Shown: positions 10,335 to 17,837 of the stretch, in pieces | Position numbering within the stretch: position 1 is the stretch's first letter | How the letters are laid out: each line of letters starts with the position of its first letter | DNA from: Hymenobacter sp. H14-R3 | Lineage (GTDB): Bacteria; Bacteroidota; Bacteroidia; Cytophagales; Hymenobacteraceae | Direction: 5' to 3' | DNA length: 64,000 nucleotides | Assembly: GCF_030063445.1 (NCBI RefSeq) | Contig: NZ_JASITD010000002.1 | Location: 327,773 to 391,772 of the forward strand | Notes under the pieces: generated by a model | Databases searched by the model: none | Told to the model about the DNA's origin: nothing | The model's input: the letters and a program-made list of their open reading frames with translations, nothing else | Program-made: the position numbers and the translations under genes

Positions 10335-10890
10335 GGTGCGGAACGGATAAATCTACTTTACTTACTGGGTAATAGCCGTTGTAGCGGCCGGGCACCAACT
10401 CATACACTACCTCCTTGGTCATGAAGTACTTACTACCCTTGTAGCCATCAGCGGTCAATTGCCGGGCCATCCGGTAAAAGCCCATCAACTCGGGCGAAAA
10501 CCCGTCGGGCTGCTGGTCGATGCGCTGGAGCAAAGCCAGCCGCTGGGCCGCCGTGCTGGCCGCAAATGCCTGGCCGTGCTGCTTCTGCGCAGCGCCGTCC
10601 AGCTGCTTCAGGCCCGTCATAAACAGCTCCTGCTCCTTGGCTGGTGTGCAGTCTTTCAGCATTTTAAGCACGTAGAGATGCAGGCCCAGGTCCTTAGCTC
10701 CCGGCGTATCCGTTTTAGGGATAATGGTTTCGCAGACCTCAGCCAGCAACTGCTGCTGGTCAGCCGTCACGGCCGCGGCAGGCGGCGCGGCGGCTTGCTT
10801 GCCATCTTCCGACTGCGAGAAGCAACTAGGTAGCAAGGTGGCCGTGGCAGCCAGCAACGCAAAGTTTTTAACAGCTAATCGCCGGTTCAT
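10321..10890 (-). CDS. Gluconate 2-dehydrogenase subunit 3 family protein (copy 1)
   Basis: A 189-residue protein with an N-terminal MNRRLAVKNFALLAATATLLPSC signal that combines a twin-arginine-like pair with a possible lipobox Cys at residue 23. The mature part has the family segment LLAEVCETIIPKTDTPGAKDLG near residue 48. By analogy with LacC-type subunits it should escort the signal-less GMC protein across the membrane. It is the first gene of the minus-strand region, followed with a 14-base overlap by GMC copy 1. A near-consensus promoter (TTTGGG and TAATTTG about 18 bases apart) lies just upstream. Confidence 0.88.
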   Translation of the reverse strand: MNRRLAVKNFALLAATATLLPSCFSQSEDGKQAAAPPAAAVTADQQQLLAEVCETIIPKTDTPGAKDLGLHLYVLKMLKDCTPAKEQELFMTGLKQLDGAAQKQHGQAFAASTAAQRLALLQRIDQQPDGFSPELMGFYRMARQLTADGYKGSKYFMTKEVVYELVPGRYNGYYPVSKVDLSVPHHGQS

Positions 10891-11679
10891 AGTGCGGGTA
10901 GGAAAAGAGGTAGTTACTGCAAATTACACGTTTCCCGGCTTTCCCAAACCAGCATTTCACTATTGTTCGGGCAAGAAGACCACCACGCGCTGCGGCCCGC
11001 AGGGTGCGCCAGTTGACGCAGTCAAGGCACCTCACGTCAAGGCCTGCCAAGGCCTGGCCTGGTTGGGTCGCAGGCAGCTATACCAACTCTCCAAACTAGA
11101 TAACTCACGGTAAATAAGTAACTTATATTCTACTCATAGTTACCTGCGCAGCGCTGGCACAGCACTTTTGCGTAGCCGAACATAGCGCTGATAGTCCTCG
11201 GCCACAGTAGCCCTTGTGGCAACCCCATGTGGCGTACCCGGCGGCCACTACCACTACCCCGCCCGGCTACCTATGGCCTAGCTTGTGGGTATTTTTTGTT
11301 AATAAACTATCAGTAAAAAGCGAGTCTTTTTCAGCGCCAGCGGCCACTTCTGTGCGCTGGCCGCTCAAACCCAGCTTAGTTTGCCAAGCGAGGCAACACC
11401 CGTTAGTCAGTAACGGTGCCCTCAGCCTGGGCAGCCGCAGGAAGCGCCAAACCAAGCAAAAGCCCTAATTTTGCGGCCGCAGTTTTTGGGTTGCCACTCT
11501 CCTACCAGCCCGGGCTGGTAGGGCATGAAAAAAGCCCTACGCCATTAGCGAAGGGCTTTCCAACCAAAACACCTTAAAAAACTATTCTTTCACGCAGGTA
11601 GAACAAACAACCCGGCAAAAGATTCCGGTAAATCAGAAGTTTTATTACCGCGCCGAAATAATATCCTGATTATCAGCTC
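10891..11679. other. 789-base divergent intergenic region
   Basis: This region separates the minus-strand GMC cluster from the plus-strand deaminase. The side next to 10890 has a promoter-like pair for the minus strand. Short open frames exist on both strands but none shows a recognisable domain, signal peptide or conserved look. The only clear structure is the palindrome and hairpin group at 11501-11558. Confidence 0.5.
11501..11558. repeat. Perfect 22-base palindrome plus overlapping hairpins
   Basis: Positions 11501-11522 are a perfect palindrome with half-site CCTACCAGCCC. GTAGGGC (11518-11524) can pair with GCCCTAC (11534-11540). AAGCCC (11532-11537) can instead pair with GGGCTT (11553-11558). 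The pairings exclude one another. It lies about 120 bases before the deaminase start. A terminator or an operator are both possible; the sequence does not decide. Confidence 0.55.
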
Positions 11680-12177
11680 ATGAAAAATCCCCACAGTTCA
11701 CCCACCTTTCCCGAAGCCGGCTTCATGCGCGAAGCCATTCAACTTTCGCTGGAAAAGATGCAGGCCGGCTTCGGCGGTCCCTTTGGCGCGGTCGTGGTCA
11801 AAGATGGTCAGATTATCGCCCGGGGCTTCAACCAGGTCACCAGTACCAATGACCCCACCTGCCACGCCGAGGTCGATGCCATTCGCAAGGCCTGCCAAGT
11901 GCTGGGCACTTTCCAGCTCGACGGCTGCGACCTCTACACCAGCTGTGAGCCGTGCCCCATGTGCCTGGGTGCCATCTACTGGGCCCGCCCGGCGCGGGTG
12001 TTCTACGCCAACACCAAAGCCGACGCCGCCGCCATCGGCTTCGACGACCAGTTTATCTACGATGAAATAGATAAACCACTATCTGAAAGGCAGTTACCCA
12101 TGCAGCAGTTCCTGCGCGAAGAGGCGCTCGTAGCATTTGAGGCGTGGGCCGCTAAGGAAGGCAAGGCTGCGTATTGA
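11680..12177 (+). CDS. guaD: Guanine deaminase (cytidine deaminase fold)
   Basis: A 165-residue zinc deaminase. The zinc site is CHAE (H62, catalytic E64) and SCEPCPMC (C92, C95). The surrounding sequence (GGPFGAVVVKDG, STNDPTCHAEV, LYTSCEPCPMCLGAIYWARP, GFDDQFIYDEIDKP) is very close to what I recall of the Bacillus subtilis type guanine deaminase, and the length fits. It converts guanine to xanthine in the cytoplasm for purine salvage or nitrogen supply. It appears monocistronic and converges with the GNAT gene on the other strand. A tRNA adenosine deaminase is the alternative, but the C-terminal GFDD and EIDKP motifs favour guanine deaminase. Confidence 0.87.
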   Translation: MKNPHSSPTFPEAGFMREAIQLSLEKMQAGFGGPFGAVVVKDGQIIARGFNQVTSTNDPTCHAEVDAIRKACQVLGTFQLDGCDLYTSCEPCPMCLGAIYWARPARVFYANTKADAAAIGFDDQFIYDEIDKPLSERQLPMQQFLREEALVAFEAWAAKEGKAAY

Positions 12178-12183
12178 GCAGTT

Positions 12184-12708
12184 CTATCTTTCCACCGGCA
12201 GCTCAAACAAACTGACGGTAGAATTCTGGTAATGAGCTGGCAAGGCAGCCGTGTTTTTGAGCTTAACTAAGCCTAGGTACGTAAACCCGCAGGAAGTATA
12301 GTGCCGGATAAGTCCTTGATTATCACCTATGGTATCAAGACGCACGTATTTTTTGCCTTTCTGCCGTGCGTAACCAGTTGCCCAGGCTACAATTTTTGCT
12401 ACTAAATCCTGGCCCCGAAAATCGGGGTTAGTCGCAATGCGGTGGATGTACACGGCCGGGTCAGCATTGCGTTCTTCCCAAATTTCGGGGTCGTTGTCCG
12501 TAGTTGCCCAAACGCAGGCGATAACACCGTTGATAAGCAGTTTCCACTGCCGGTTTTCCCGAATTTCCTGCTCCACCAGCGACCGCTCAAAACCCAACCA
12601 AATAACTGAATTTGGCTTGGTTTTCTGATAGTTAGTAGCAAGCTGATACAGCCTGAAAATCTCGTCAGTATCAGCATGGGTGCTATTCAGTAGTTGTAGC
12701 TGGGACAT
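12184..12708 (-). CDS. GNAT family N-acetyltransferase
   Basis: A 174-residue acetyltransferase taken from the Met in MSQLQLLNS. An upstream in-frame Met at 12777 would add 23 residues unlike the family. The acetyl-CoA binding region appears as VYIHRIATNPDFRGQDLVAKIVAWATGYARQKG (motif A with RGQDL in place of the usual R/Q-xx-G-x-G/A) followed by LDTIGDNQGLIRHYTSCGFTYLG, the usual end of the fold. The substrate is unknown. It lies downstream of gyrB on the same strand but beyond a likely terminator, so it is probably a separate unit. Confidence 0.82.
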   Translation of the reverse strand: MSQLQLLNSTHADTDEIFRLYQLATNYQKTKPNSVIWLGFERSLVEQEIRENRQWKLLINGVIACVWATTDNDPEIWEERNADPAVYIHRIATNPDFRGQDLVAKIVAWATGYARQKGKKYVRLDTIGDNQGLIRHYTSCGFTYLGLVKLKNTAALPAHYQNSTVSLFELPVER

Positions 12709-12809
12709 TGGTTTTAAGGCGGCAAAGCCTTGCAAGTATCTGGGTAAAAGTAGCCAACCCGTGCCAGCTAGTCCCAAAGAGACAAGCCCAGACCAAGTAT
12801 CTCCATATT

Positions 12810-12842
12810 AAAAAAGGCCGCCCAAGAAGGCAGCCCTTTTTA
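12810..12842 (-). terminator. Likely terminator downstream of gyrB
   Basis: A short hairpin with GGCCGCC and GGCAGCC arms (one mismatch) around CAAGAA, flanked by A and T runs on both sides. It sits between the gyrB stop and the acetyltransferase gene and could end gyrB transcription. The A/T runs on both sides would let it act in either direction. Confidence 0.55.
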
Positions 12843-12923
12843 TATTCTCCCCTATCGCGTAGCAAAGGAGCGAAGCGACGTATCTGCGAAATCCGTTAAA
12901 TCCGTTTGAATCTGCGGTCCGGG

Positions 12924-14945
12924 TTAGACATCGAGCTTGGCGTACTTCGCGTTTTGCTCGATGAAGTCGCGGCGGGGGGCTACCTCGTCACCCATTAGCA
13001 TGGAGAAGAGGTGGTCGGCCTCGGCGGCCGAGTCCACGGTTACTTGCTTCAGGGTGCGGGTGGCGGGCTGCATGGTGGTAGTCCAGAGCTGCTCGGCGTT
13101 CATCTCGCCCAAGCCCTTGTAACGCTGCACATGCACGGTATCGGGCTTGCCACGGCCAATTTCGTCCTGCGCAAGTACGCGCTCCTCTTCGGTCCAGCAG
13201 TAGCGCTCCTCTTTGCCCCGCTTCACGAGATAGAGGGGCGGCAGGGCGATGTAGATGTGCCCCTGGTCCACGAGCTGGCGCATGTAGCGGAAGAAGAACG
13301 TGAGAATCAGCGTCCGAATGTGCGAGCCGTCGATGTCAGCATCGGTCATGATGATGACCTTGTGGTAGCGCAGCTTGTCGAAGTTGAGCGGGCCAGTTTC
13401 GTTGCCATCGTCGTCGGTGCCGAAGGCCAGTGACTTGCGCTCGTTGAACGTGACGCCGAGCGCGGTAATCATGTTCTTGATTTCCTCGTTCTCCAGAATC
13501 TTATGCTCCTGGGCTTTCTCCACGTTCAGAATCTTACCACGCAGTGGCAAAATGGCCTGAAACGCCCGGTTGCGGCCCTGCTTGGCAGTGCCACCAGCCG
13601 AGTCACCTTCGACGAGGTACAGCTCGCACACCTCGGGGTCAGAGTCGGAACAGTCGGCCAGCTTGCCGGGCAAGGAGTTGGAACCCAGCACGTTCTTGCG
13701 CTGCACCATGTCCTTGGCCTTGCGGGCGGCGATGCGGGCCTTGGCGGCCAAGATAACCTTGTCCATGATGCGGTTGGCCTGGCCGGGGTTTTCCTCCAGG
13801 TACTGACCCAGGATTTCACCTACCGCGGCGTTCACCGCGCCGCTTACCTCCGAGTTACCGAGCTTGGTCTTGGTTTGGCCTTCAAACTGCGGCTCCATCA
13901 CCTTCACCGAGATAACGGCGGTGAGACCCTCGCGGAAGTCGTCGCCGGTAATATCTACCTTGGCCTTATCAAATAGCTGGCGCTTGTCGCCGTAGTTTTT
14001 CAGCACCCGCGTCACAGCCGAGCGGAAGCCCGCCACGTGCGTGCCGCCCTCAATGGTGTTAATATTATTTACGTAGGAATACACGTTCTCCTGGTAGGAA
14101 GTGTTGTACTGCAACGCTACTTCCACGGGCACACCACCCTTCTCGCTCTCCACATAGATGGGCTCGGCGAGCAGCGAAGGCCGCTCGGTGCCATCGAGGT
14201 ACAGCACGAAGTCGCGCAGGCCGCCCGTCGAGTAAAACTCCTCGTAGCGGAAGCCCTCGGCGTCGGAGTGGCCCACGGCCGCATCGCCGGTCAGCACGTC
14301 GCGGCGGTCGGTGAGCGTGATGCGGATGCCCTTGTTGAGGAACGACAAATCGCGCAGGCGCCCCGCGATGGTGGCGTAGCGGTACTCGGTTTCGGTAAAT
14401 ATACTAGGGTCGGGCAGGAAGCGTACTTCCGTGCCGTGCTCCTCAGTATCACCAATCTCCTTCACCGGATACAGGGGCGCACCAATGCAGTACTCCTGCT
14501 CGTAGAGGTGGCCCTTGCGGCGCACGTTCACCTTGAGGTCGATACTGAGCGCGTTTACGCAGCTCACGCCCACGCCGTGCAGGCCACCCGATACCTTGTA
14601 GCTGTCCTTGTCAAACTTGCCGCCGGCGTGCAGCACGGTCATCACCACTTCGAGGGCCGAACGGCCTTCCTTGGCGTGCCAGTCCACGGGAATACCCCGG
14701 CCGTTGTCCCGGACGGTAACCGAGTTATTTTCGTTAATCGTAACCTGAATCAGGTCGCAGTGCCCCGCCAGGGCCTCGTCAATGGAATTGTCTACTACTT
14801 CCCACACCAAATGGTGGAGGCCTTTGATACCCGTATCGCCGATGTACATGCTGGGGCGCTTGCGCACCGCCTCCAGCCCTTCCAGCACCTGAATGCTATC
14901 GGCCGAATAATCGGCGGGGGCTTTCTTTTCTACTACTTCACTCAT
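12924..14945 (-). CDS. gyrB: DNA gyrase subunit B
   Basis: A 673-residue type IIA topoisomerase B subunit, starting at MSEVVEKKAPADYSADSI. An upstream Met at 15065 would run through the terminator and promoter region. Visible parts are the GHKL ATPase (EVVDNSIDEALAG, DNGRGIPV, GGLHGVGVSCVNALS), the transducer region, and the TOPRIM domain with EGDSAGG and PLRGKILNVEKA, followed by TDADIDGSHIR. The PLRGKILNVEKA version, the length and the C-terminal RRDFIEQNAKYAKLDV favour GyrB over ParE. With GyrA (not in the window) it introduces negative supercoils. Confidence 0.96.
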   Translation of the reverse strand: MSEVVEKKAPADYSADSIQVLEGLEAVRKRPSMYIGDTGIKGLHHLVWEVVDNSIDEALAGHCDLIQVTINENNSVTVRDNGRGIPVDWHAKEGRSALEVVMTVLHAGGKFDKDSYKVSGGLHGVGVSCVNALSIDLKVNVRRKGHLYEQEYCIGAPLYPVKEIGDTEEHGTEVRFLPDPSIFTETEYRYATIAGRLRDLSFLNKGIRITLTDRRDVLTGDAAVGHSDAEGFRYEEFYSTGGLRDFVLYLDGTERPSLLAEPIYVESEKGGVPVEVALQYNTSYQENVYSYVNNINTIEGGTHVAGFRSAVTRVLKNYGDKRQLFDKAKVDITGDDFREGLTAVISVKVMEPQFEGQTKTKLGNSEVSGAVNAAVGEILGQYLEENPGQANRIMDKVILAAKARIAARKAKDMVQRKNVLGSNSLPGKLADCSDSDPEVCELYLVEGDSAGGTAKQGRNRAFQAILPLRGKILNVEKAQEHKILENEEIKNMITALGVTFNERKSLAFGTDDDGNETGPLNFDKLRYHKVIIMTDADIDGSHIRTLILTFFFRYMRQLVDQGHIYIALPPLYLVKRGKEERYCWTEEERVLAQDEIGRGKPDTVHVQRYKGLGEMNAEQLWTTTMQPATRTLKQVTVDSAAEADHLFSMLMGDEVAPRRDFIEQNAKYAKLDV

Positions 14946-14996
14946 GCGAGAGAGGGGGGTTAAGCCGACTGAAAATACAGTCACAAAGAGAACAAC

Positions 14997-15004
14997 CAAA
15001 AGTA
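14997..15004 (-). promoter_or_regulatory. Candidate -7 box for gyrB
   Basis: TACTTTTG on the minus strand matches the Bacteroidota -7 consensus TAnnTTTG. It lies about 52 bases upstream of the gyrB start. No clear TTG was found at the usual -33 distance, so this remains a candidate. Confidence 0.4.
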
Positions 15005-15063
15005 CTCTTTTTATTCCATTTTGCCTAGTATTTACCGGGTTTTTCCCTGGTATTTCAGGGGCC

Positions 15064-15101
15064 AAAAAAAGCCCTTACCGAGGTCGGCAAGGGCTTTTTT
15101 A
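15064..15101. terminator. Bidirectional rho-independent-type terminator
   Basis: Arms AAAAAAAGCCCTT and AAGGGCTTTTTT surround an ACCGAGGTCGGC loop. A-run and T-run flanks make it usable on both strands. It separates the minus-strand tRNA group from the gyrB promoter. Confidence 0.85.
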
Positions 15102-15138
15102 TGTGCTTGTTTGAAGCTCAATCCAGGACCTTTCAACG

Positions 15139-15212
15139 TGGCCCCAATTGGATTCGAACCAATGACCGGCTACTTAGAAGGTAGCTGCTCTATCCAGCTG
15201 AGCTATGGGGTC
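15139..15212 (-). tRNA. tRNA-Arg (anticodon TCT)
   Basis: A full cloverleaf on the minus strand, 74 bases without CCA. The anticodon stem GCTAC/GTAGC encloses CTTCTAA, giving anticodon TCT for AGA/AGG codons. The T arm is ATTGG-TTCGAAT-CCAAT. As written, the acceptor stem GACCCCA/TGGGGCC has one A-C mismatch at pair 2-71. The tRNAs in this group lie close together on one strand and are probably co-transcribed. Confidence 0.93.
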
Positions 15213-15228
15213 AAATCCATTCAATATG

Positions 15229-15302
15229 TCGGGGTGGCAGGATTCGAACCTACGACCTCCTGGTCCCAAACCAGGCGCGATACCGGGCTACGCTACACCC
15301 CG
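15229..15302 (-). tRNA. tRNA-Pro (anticodon TGG)
   Basis: A minus-strand cloverleaf of 74 bases. The acceptor stem CGGGGTG/CACCCCG is perfect, and the anticodon stem CCTGG/CCAGG encloses TTTGGGA, giving anticodon TGG for CCA and other proline codons. The T arm carries GGTTCGAATCC. It lies 16 bases upstream of tRNA-Arg on the same strand. Confidence 0.95.
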
Positions 15303-15316
15303 AGGTGACTTAACTA

Positions 15317-15380
15317 TGAATTAAAAATCAGGAGCTAAAAATTGCGGTTAAACAATTTCTGCTTTCTGATTTTTAATTCA
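15317..15380. repeat. Inverted repeat between tRNA-Pro and tRNA-Ser
   Basis: Arms TGAATTAAAAATCAG (15317-15331) and its exact complement (15366-15380) form a 15-bp AT-rich stem. It fills the spacer between two minus-strand tRNA genes and may act as a processing or termination signal, or be another mobile fold-back. Confidence 0.75.
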
Positions 15381-15395
15381 CAATTCAAAAAAGCG

Positions 15396-15483
15396 CGGAG
15401 AAGGGGGGATTCGAACCCCCGGTAACCTTTAGAGCTACGGCAGTTTAGCAAACTACTGGTTTCAGCCACTCACCCACTTCTCC
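15396..15483 (-). tRNA. tRNA-Ser (anticodon GCT)
   Basis: An 88-base class II tRNA on the minus strand. The acceptor stem is GGAGAAG/CTTCTCC, the anticodon stem GTAGT/ACTGC encloses TTGCTAA giving anticodon GCT, and a long variable arm (CCGTAGCTCTAAAGGTTACC region) is typical of serine tRNAs. The T loop is GTTCGAATC. It is first in the three-tRNA group. Confidence 0.94.
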
Positions 15484-15672
15484 GTACAAGTGGCTTGCCA
15501 AGTCCCGGTTGGTCTTAGCGGCTGCAAAGATACGCAGACAAACCAGATTCCTTCAACTTTTCGAGAAGTTTTTACGCGTCGTTTGCGCAACTGCCTACTG
15601 CGGAACCCACTGTGGAGCTGGCTTGGGCGCAAAATTCCTGGTTTTGCGGGCTCCCGGGCTTCCTTTGCACAC

Positions 15673-16677
15673 ATGTTTACCTGGGCTTACCCTGATTTTT
15701 GGCTGGCAGCCGCCGGGCTATCACTGCTGCTGCTGCTGCTGGCGCTCTACACCGTGCGCACGGCGCGGCTGGGGCAGCGGCTGGGCCTTGGCGTGGGCCG
15801 CCTAGCCTGGAAGCTGCCGCTGCGGCTGGTAGCTGGGGCTTTGCTGCTAATAGCTTGGCTGGGCCCAGCGCTGGGCGTGCGCCAGCAGGCCGTGCGCAGC
15901 AGCGGACAAGACCTGTGGCTGCTCGTAGACGTGTCGCGCTCGATGGATGCCGCCGACGTGGCCCCTACCCGCCTGCTGCGCACGCAGGCGGCCCTCAATG
16001 AGCTGGCGGCCGCCTTCCCGGCCGACCGGCTGGGGCTCATCGTATTTGGCTCGCAGGCCTACGTGCAGTGCCCCCTCACCTATGACCAAGGCTCGTTGCA
16101 GCTGTTTTTGAATACCCTGAGCACCAGGCTAACGGCCCCCGGCCCCACCACCCTGCGGGCCCCGCTCGACCTGCTGCTGGCCCGCCTGGGGCCCGCCCCC
16201 GCCACGGCCCCCGGCGGCGTGGCCGCGCCGCCGCGCACCGTAGCGGCCGTGCTGGTGAGCGACGGCGAAGACTTTGGTGAAAACCTGGAGCCCGTGCTGC
16301 GGGCGTTGGGCCGCACCGGGGCGCGGATATACACGGTGGGCGTGGGCACGGCCGCCGGTGGCCCAGTGCCCGCGCCGGGTGGCAAAGTAGGCCTGCGCGA
16401 TGCCAAGGGCCACCCGGTAGTGAGCCGCCTGCGTGAGGCCCCACTGCTGCAAGTAGCTGCCCAAACCGGCGGCCAGTACGTAGCCCTCAACGACCGTGAA
16501 AACGGCCTGACCACCCTCCTGAATAGCCTGCGCAACCTGCCCCCCACGGCCAGTGCGGCCACGGCCCGCACGGTGGCCGTGGCCGATAACCGCTACCGCT
16601 ACCCGTTGGGCATTGCGCTCGCTTTATTGTTGATTGACAGCCTGATAACGGTACGCGTACTACGCCTCAAACTATGA
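15673..16677 (+). CDS. VWA-domain membrane protein, BatB-like
   Basis: A 334-residue protein starting at MFTWAYPDFW. An N-terminal hydrophobic pair (about residues 8-23 and 50-66) is followed by a von Willebrand factor A domain with the MIDAS motif DVSRS near residue 82, the TTLRAPLD threonine loop and the VSDGED aspartate, then a C-terminal transmembrane segment near residue 318. This layout matches BatA/BatB of the Bacteroidota aerotolerance (Bat) locus, an envelope system of uncertain mechanism. It overlaps the following TPR gene by four bases (ATGA), as BatB and BatC often do. An upstream in-frame Met at 15490 would run into the tRNA-Ser flank and was rejected. Confidence 0.88.
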   Translation: MFTWAYPDFWLAAAGLSLLLLLLALYTVRTARLGQRLGLGVGRLAWKLPLRLVAGALLLIAWLGPALGVRQQAVRSSGQDLWLLVDVSRSMDAADVAPTRLLRTQAALNELAAAFPADRLGLIVFGSQAYVQCPLTYDQGSLQLFLNTLSTRLTAPGPTTLRAPLDLLLARLGPAPATAPGGVAAPPRTVAAVLVSDGEDFGENLEPVLRALGRTGARIYTVGVGTAAGGPVPAPGGKVGLRDAKGHPVVSRLREAPLLQVAAQTGGQYVALNDRENGLTTLLNSLRNLPPTASAATARTVAVADNRYRYPLGIALALLLIDSLITVRVLRLKL

Positions 16678-17687
16678 AAAGCTGGTTCTTACTTGTGCTG
16701 GTACTGAGTGGCGGCCTGCCTGGCTGGCACTGGCTAACGCAGGTACGCGAGCACAACGCGGCCCAAGCGCGGGGCCAGGCGGCGCTGGCGGGCGGGCAGC
16801 CCACGGAGGCCGTATACTACTACCAGCAGGCCGTGGCGCTGGCGGGCCGCGCGGGACCTAGCCCGGCCCTGCTACTCAACCTGGGGCTGGCGCAGGCGCG
16901 CGCCCGCCAGCTGGCGGGGGCCCGCACCACCTACACCCGCCTGCTGGCCCCCAGCGTGCCGGCCGCCATTGGCAGCGCGGCGCGGCAGCAGCTGGCGGGG
17001 CTATTGGTGCAGCAGAAGCAGCTTGCGCAAGCCATCAGCCTGTTGCGGCAGGCGCTCAAGCTGAACCCGGCCAATGCCACGGCGCGCTACAATTACGAGG
17101 TACTGAGTCAATACCTGGCTCACCAGCGGCCCGATACCCCCGAGCTGCCCCCACCGGCCACTAGCACGCCCGCCCCCAAGCGCCCCACCCCGCGCGACTC
17201 TACACAGCGCGAAAAGGGCGGCAAAGCGCCCCAGCCGGCGGATAAGGAAGGCACCAACCGCCCCGGCCAGGCCCCCGACCCCATGCAGCCCCCGGCCAGC
17301 GGCCCCACCGCCGCACCCCAGCCCAGCGCCACCGGCCAGCCCGACCGCCAGCGCCCCACCCCCAACGCGGGTACCAGCGCCAACGGCGGCTTCCGGCCCG
17401 GCCAGGGAGAGGCGCGGCCCCTGCCCAGCGGCACCGCGCCCGGCCGCCAGCGGGGCCTCGATGCCAGCGCGCCCGCCGGCCAAGGCCAGCGGCCCGGCAC
17501 CGAGGCGGCCACCGACGCCGACTTGCAGCTGCAAACCCAGCGGGAGCGCCTGAATGCCATGAACCTGACGCCCGCCCAGGCCCAGCAGGTACTTGATGCG
17601 CTGCGGGCCGATGAGCAGCAGTATTTGCAGCAGCGCCCCCGCCCCCGGCAGGGGGAGGCCCCTGCCCCCGGCCAGCCTACCTGGTGA
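16674..17687 (+). CDS. TPR protein, BatC-like
   Basis: A 337-residue protein with an N-terminal signal or anchor segment (residues 4-22), two or three tetratricopeptide repeats to about residue 147 (LAGGQPTEAVYYYQQAVAL, AISLLRQALKLNPANATARYNYEVL), then a long Pro/Ala/Gly/Gln-rich low-complexity region and a short helical tail (LTPAQAQQVLDALRADEQQYLQQ) near residue 298. This is the usual BatC architecture: TPRs and a disordered tail with a C-terminal helix. It overlaps the VWA gene by four bases and is probably co-translated with it. No BatD or BatE follows, so the locus is partial or split. Confidence 0.83.
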   Translation: MKSWFLLVLVLSGGLPGWHWLTQVREHNAAQARGQAALAGGQPTEAVYYYQQAVALAGRAGPSPALLLNLGLAQARARQLAGARTTYTRLLAPSVPAAIGSAARQQLAGLLVQQKQLAQAISLLRQALKLNPANATARYNYEVLSQYLAHQRPDTPELPPPATSTPAPKRPTPRDSTQREKGGKAPQPADKEGTNRPGQAPDPMQPPASGPTAAPQPSATGQPDRQRPTPNAGTSANGGFRPGQGEARPLPSGTAPGRQRGLDASAPAGQGQRPGTEAATDADLQLQTQRERLNAMNLTPAQAQQVLDALRADEQQYLQQRPRPRQGEAPAPGQPTW

Positions 17688-17707
17688 GCGAACTACAGCG
17701 GCCGCCG

Positions 17708-17737
17708 TACTTTTGAGCAAACAAACGAAGGTTTGTT
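17708..17737 (+). promoter_or_regulatory. -7 box and palindromic operator upstream of thiolase
   Basis: TACTTTTG at 17708-17715 matches the TAnnTTTG -7 consensus. Four bases later, 17720-17737 is a symmetrical site AACAAAC-GAAG-GTTTGTT with 7-bp perfect arms, about 100 bases before the thiolase start. Its position over the expected transcription start and its form resemble TetR-type fatty-acid regulator operators (inference). Confidence 0.5.
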
Positions 17738-17837
17738 AGTTTTTGAGCGGGGCCGATTGCCTGGCGTGTAGCGCTACGCGGCCGGCCCCACCCACCTACT
17801 GCCTTTTTCGATTTCCTTATTCCCACCCCTCCTGTAT

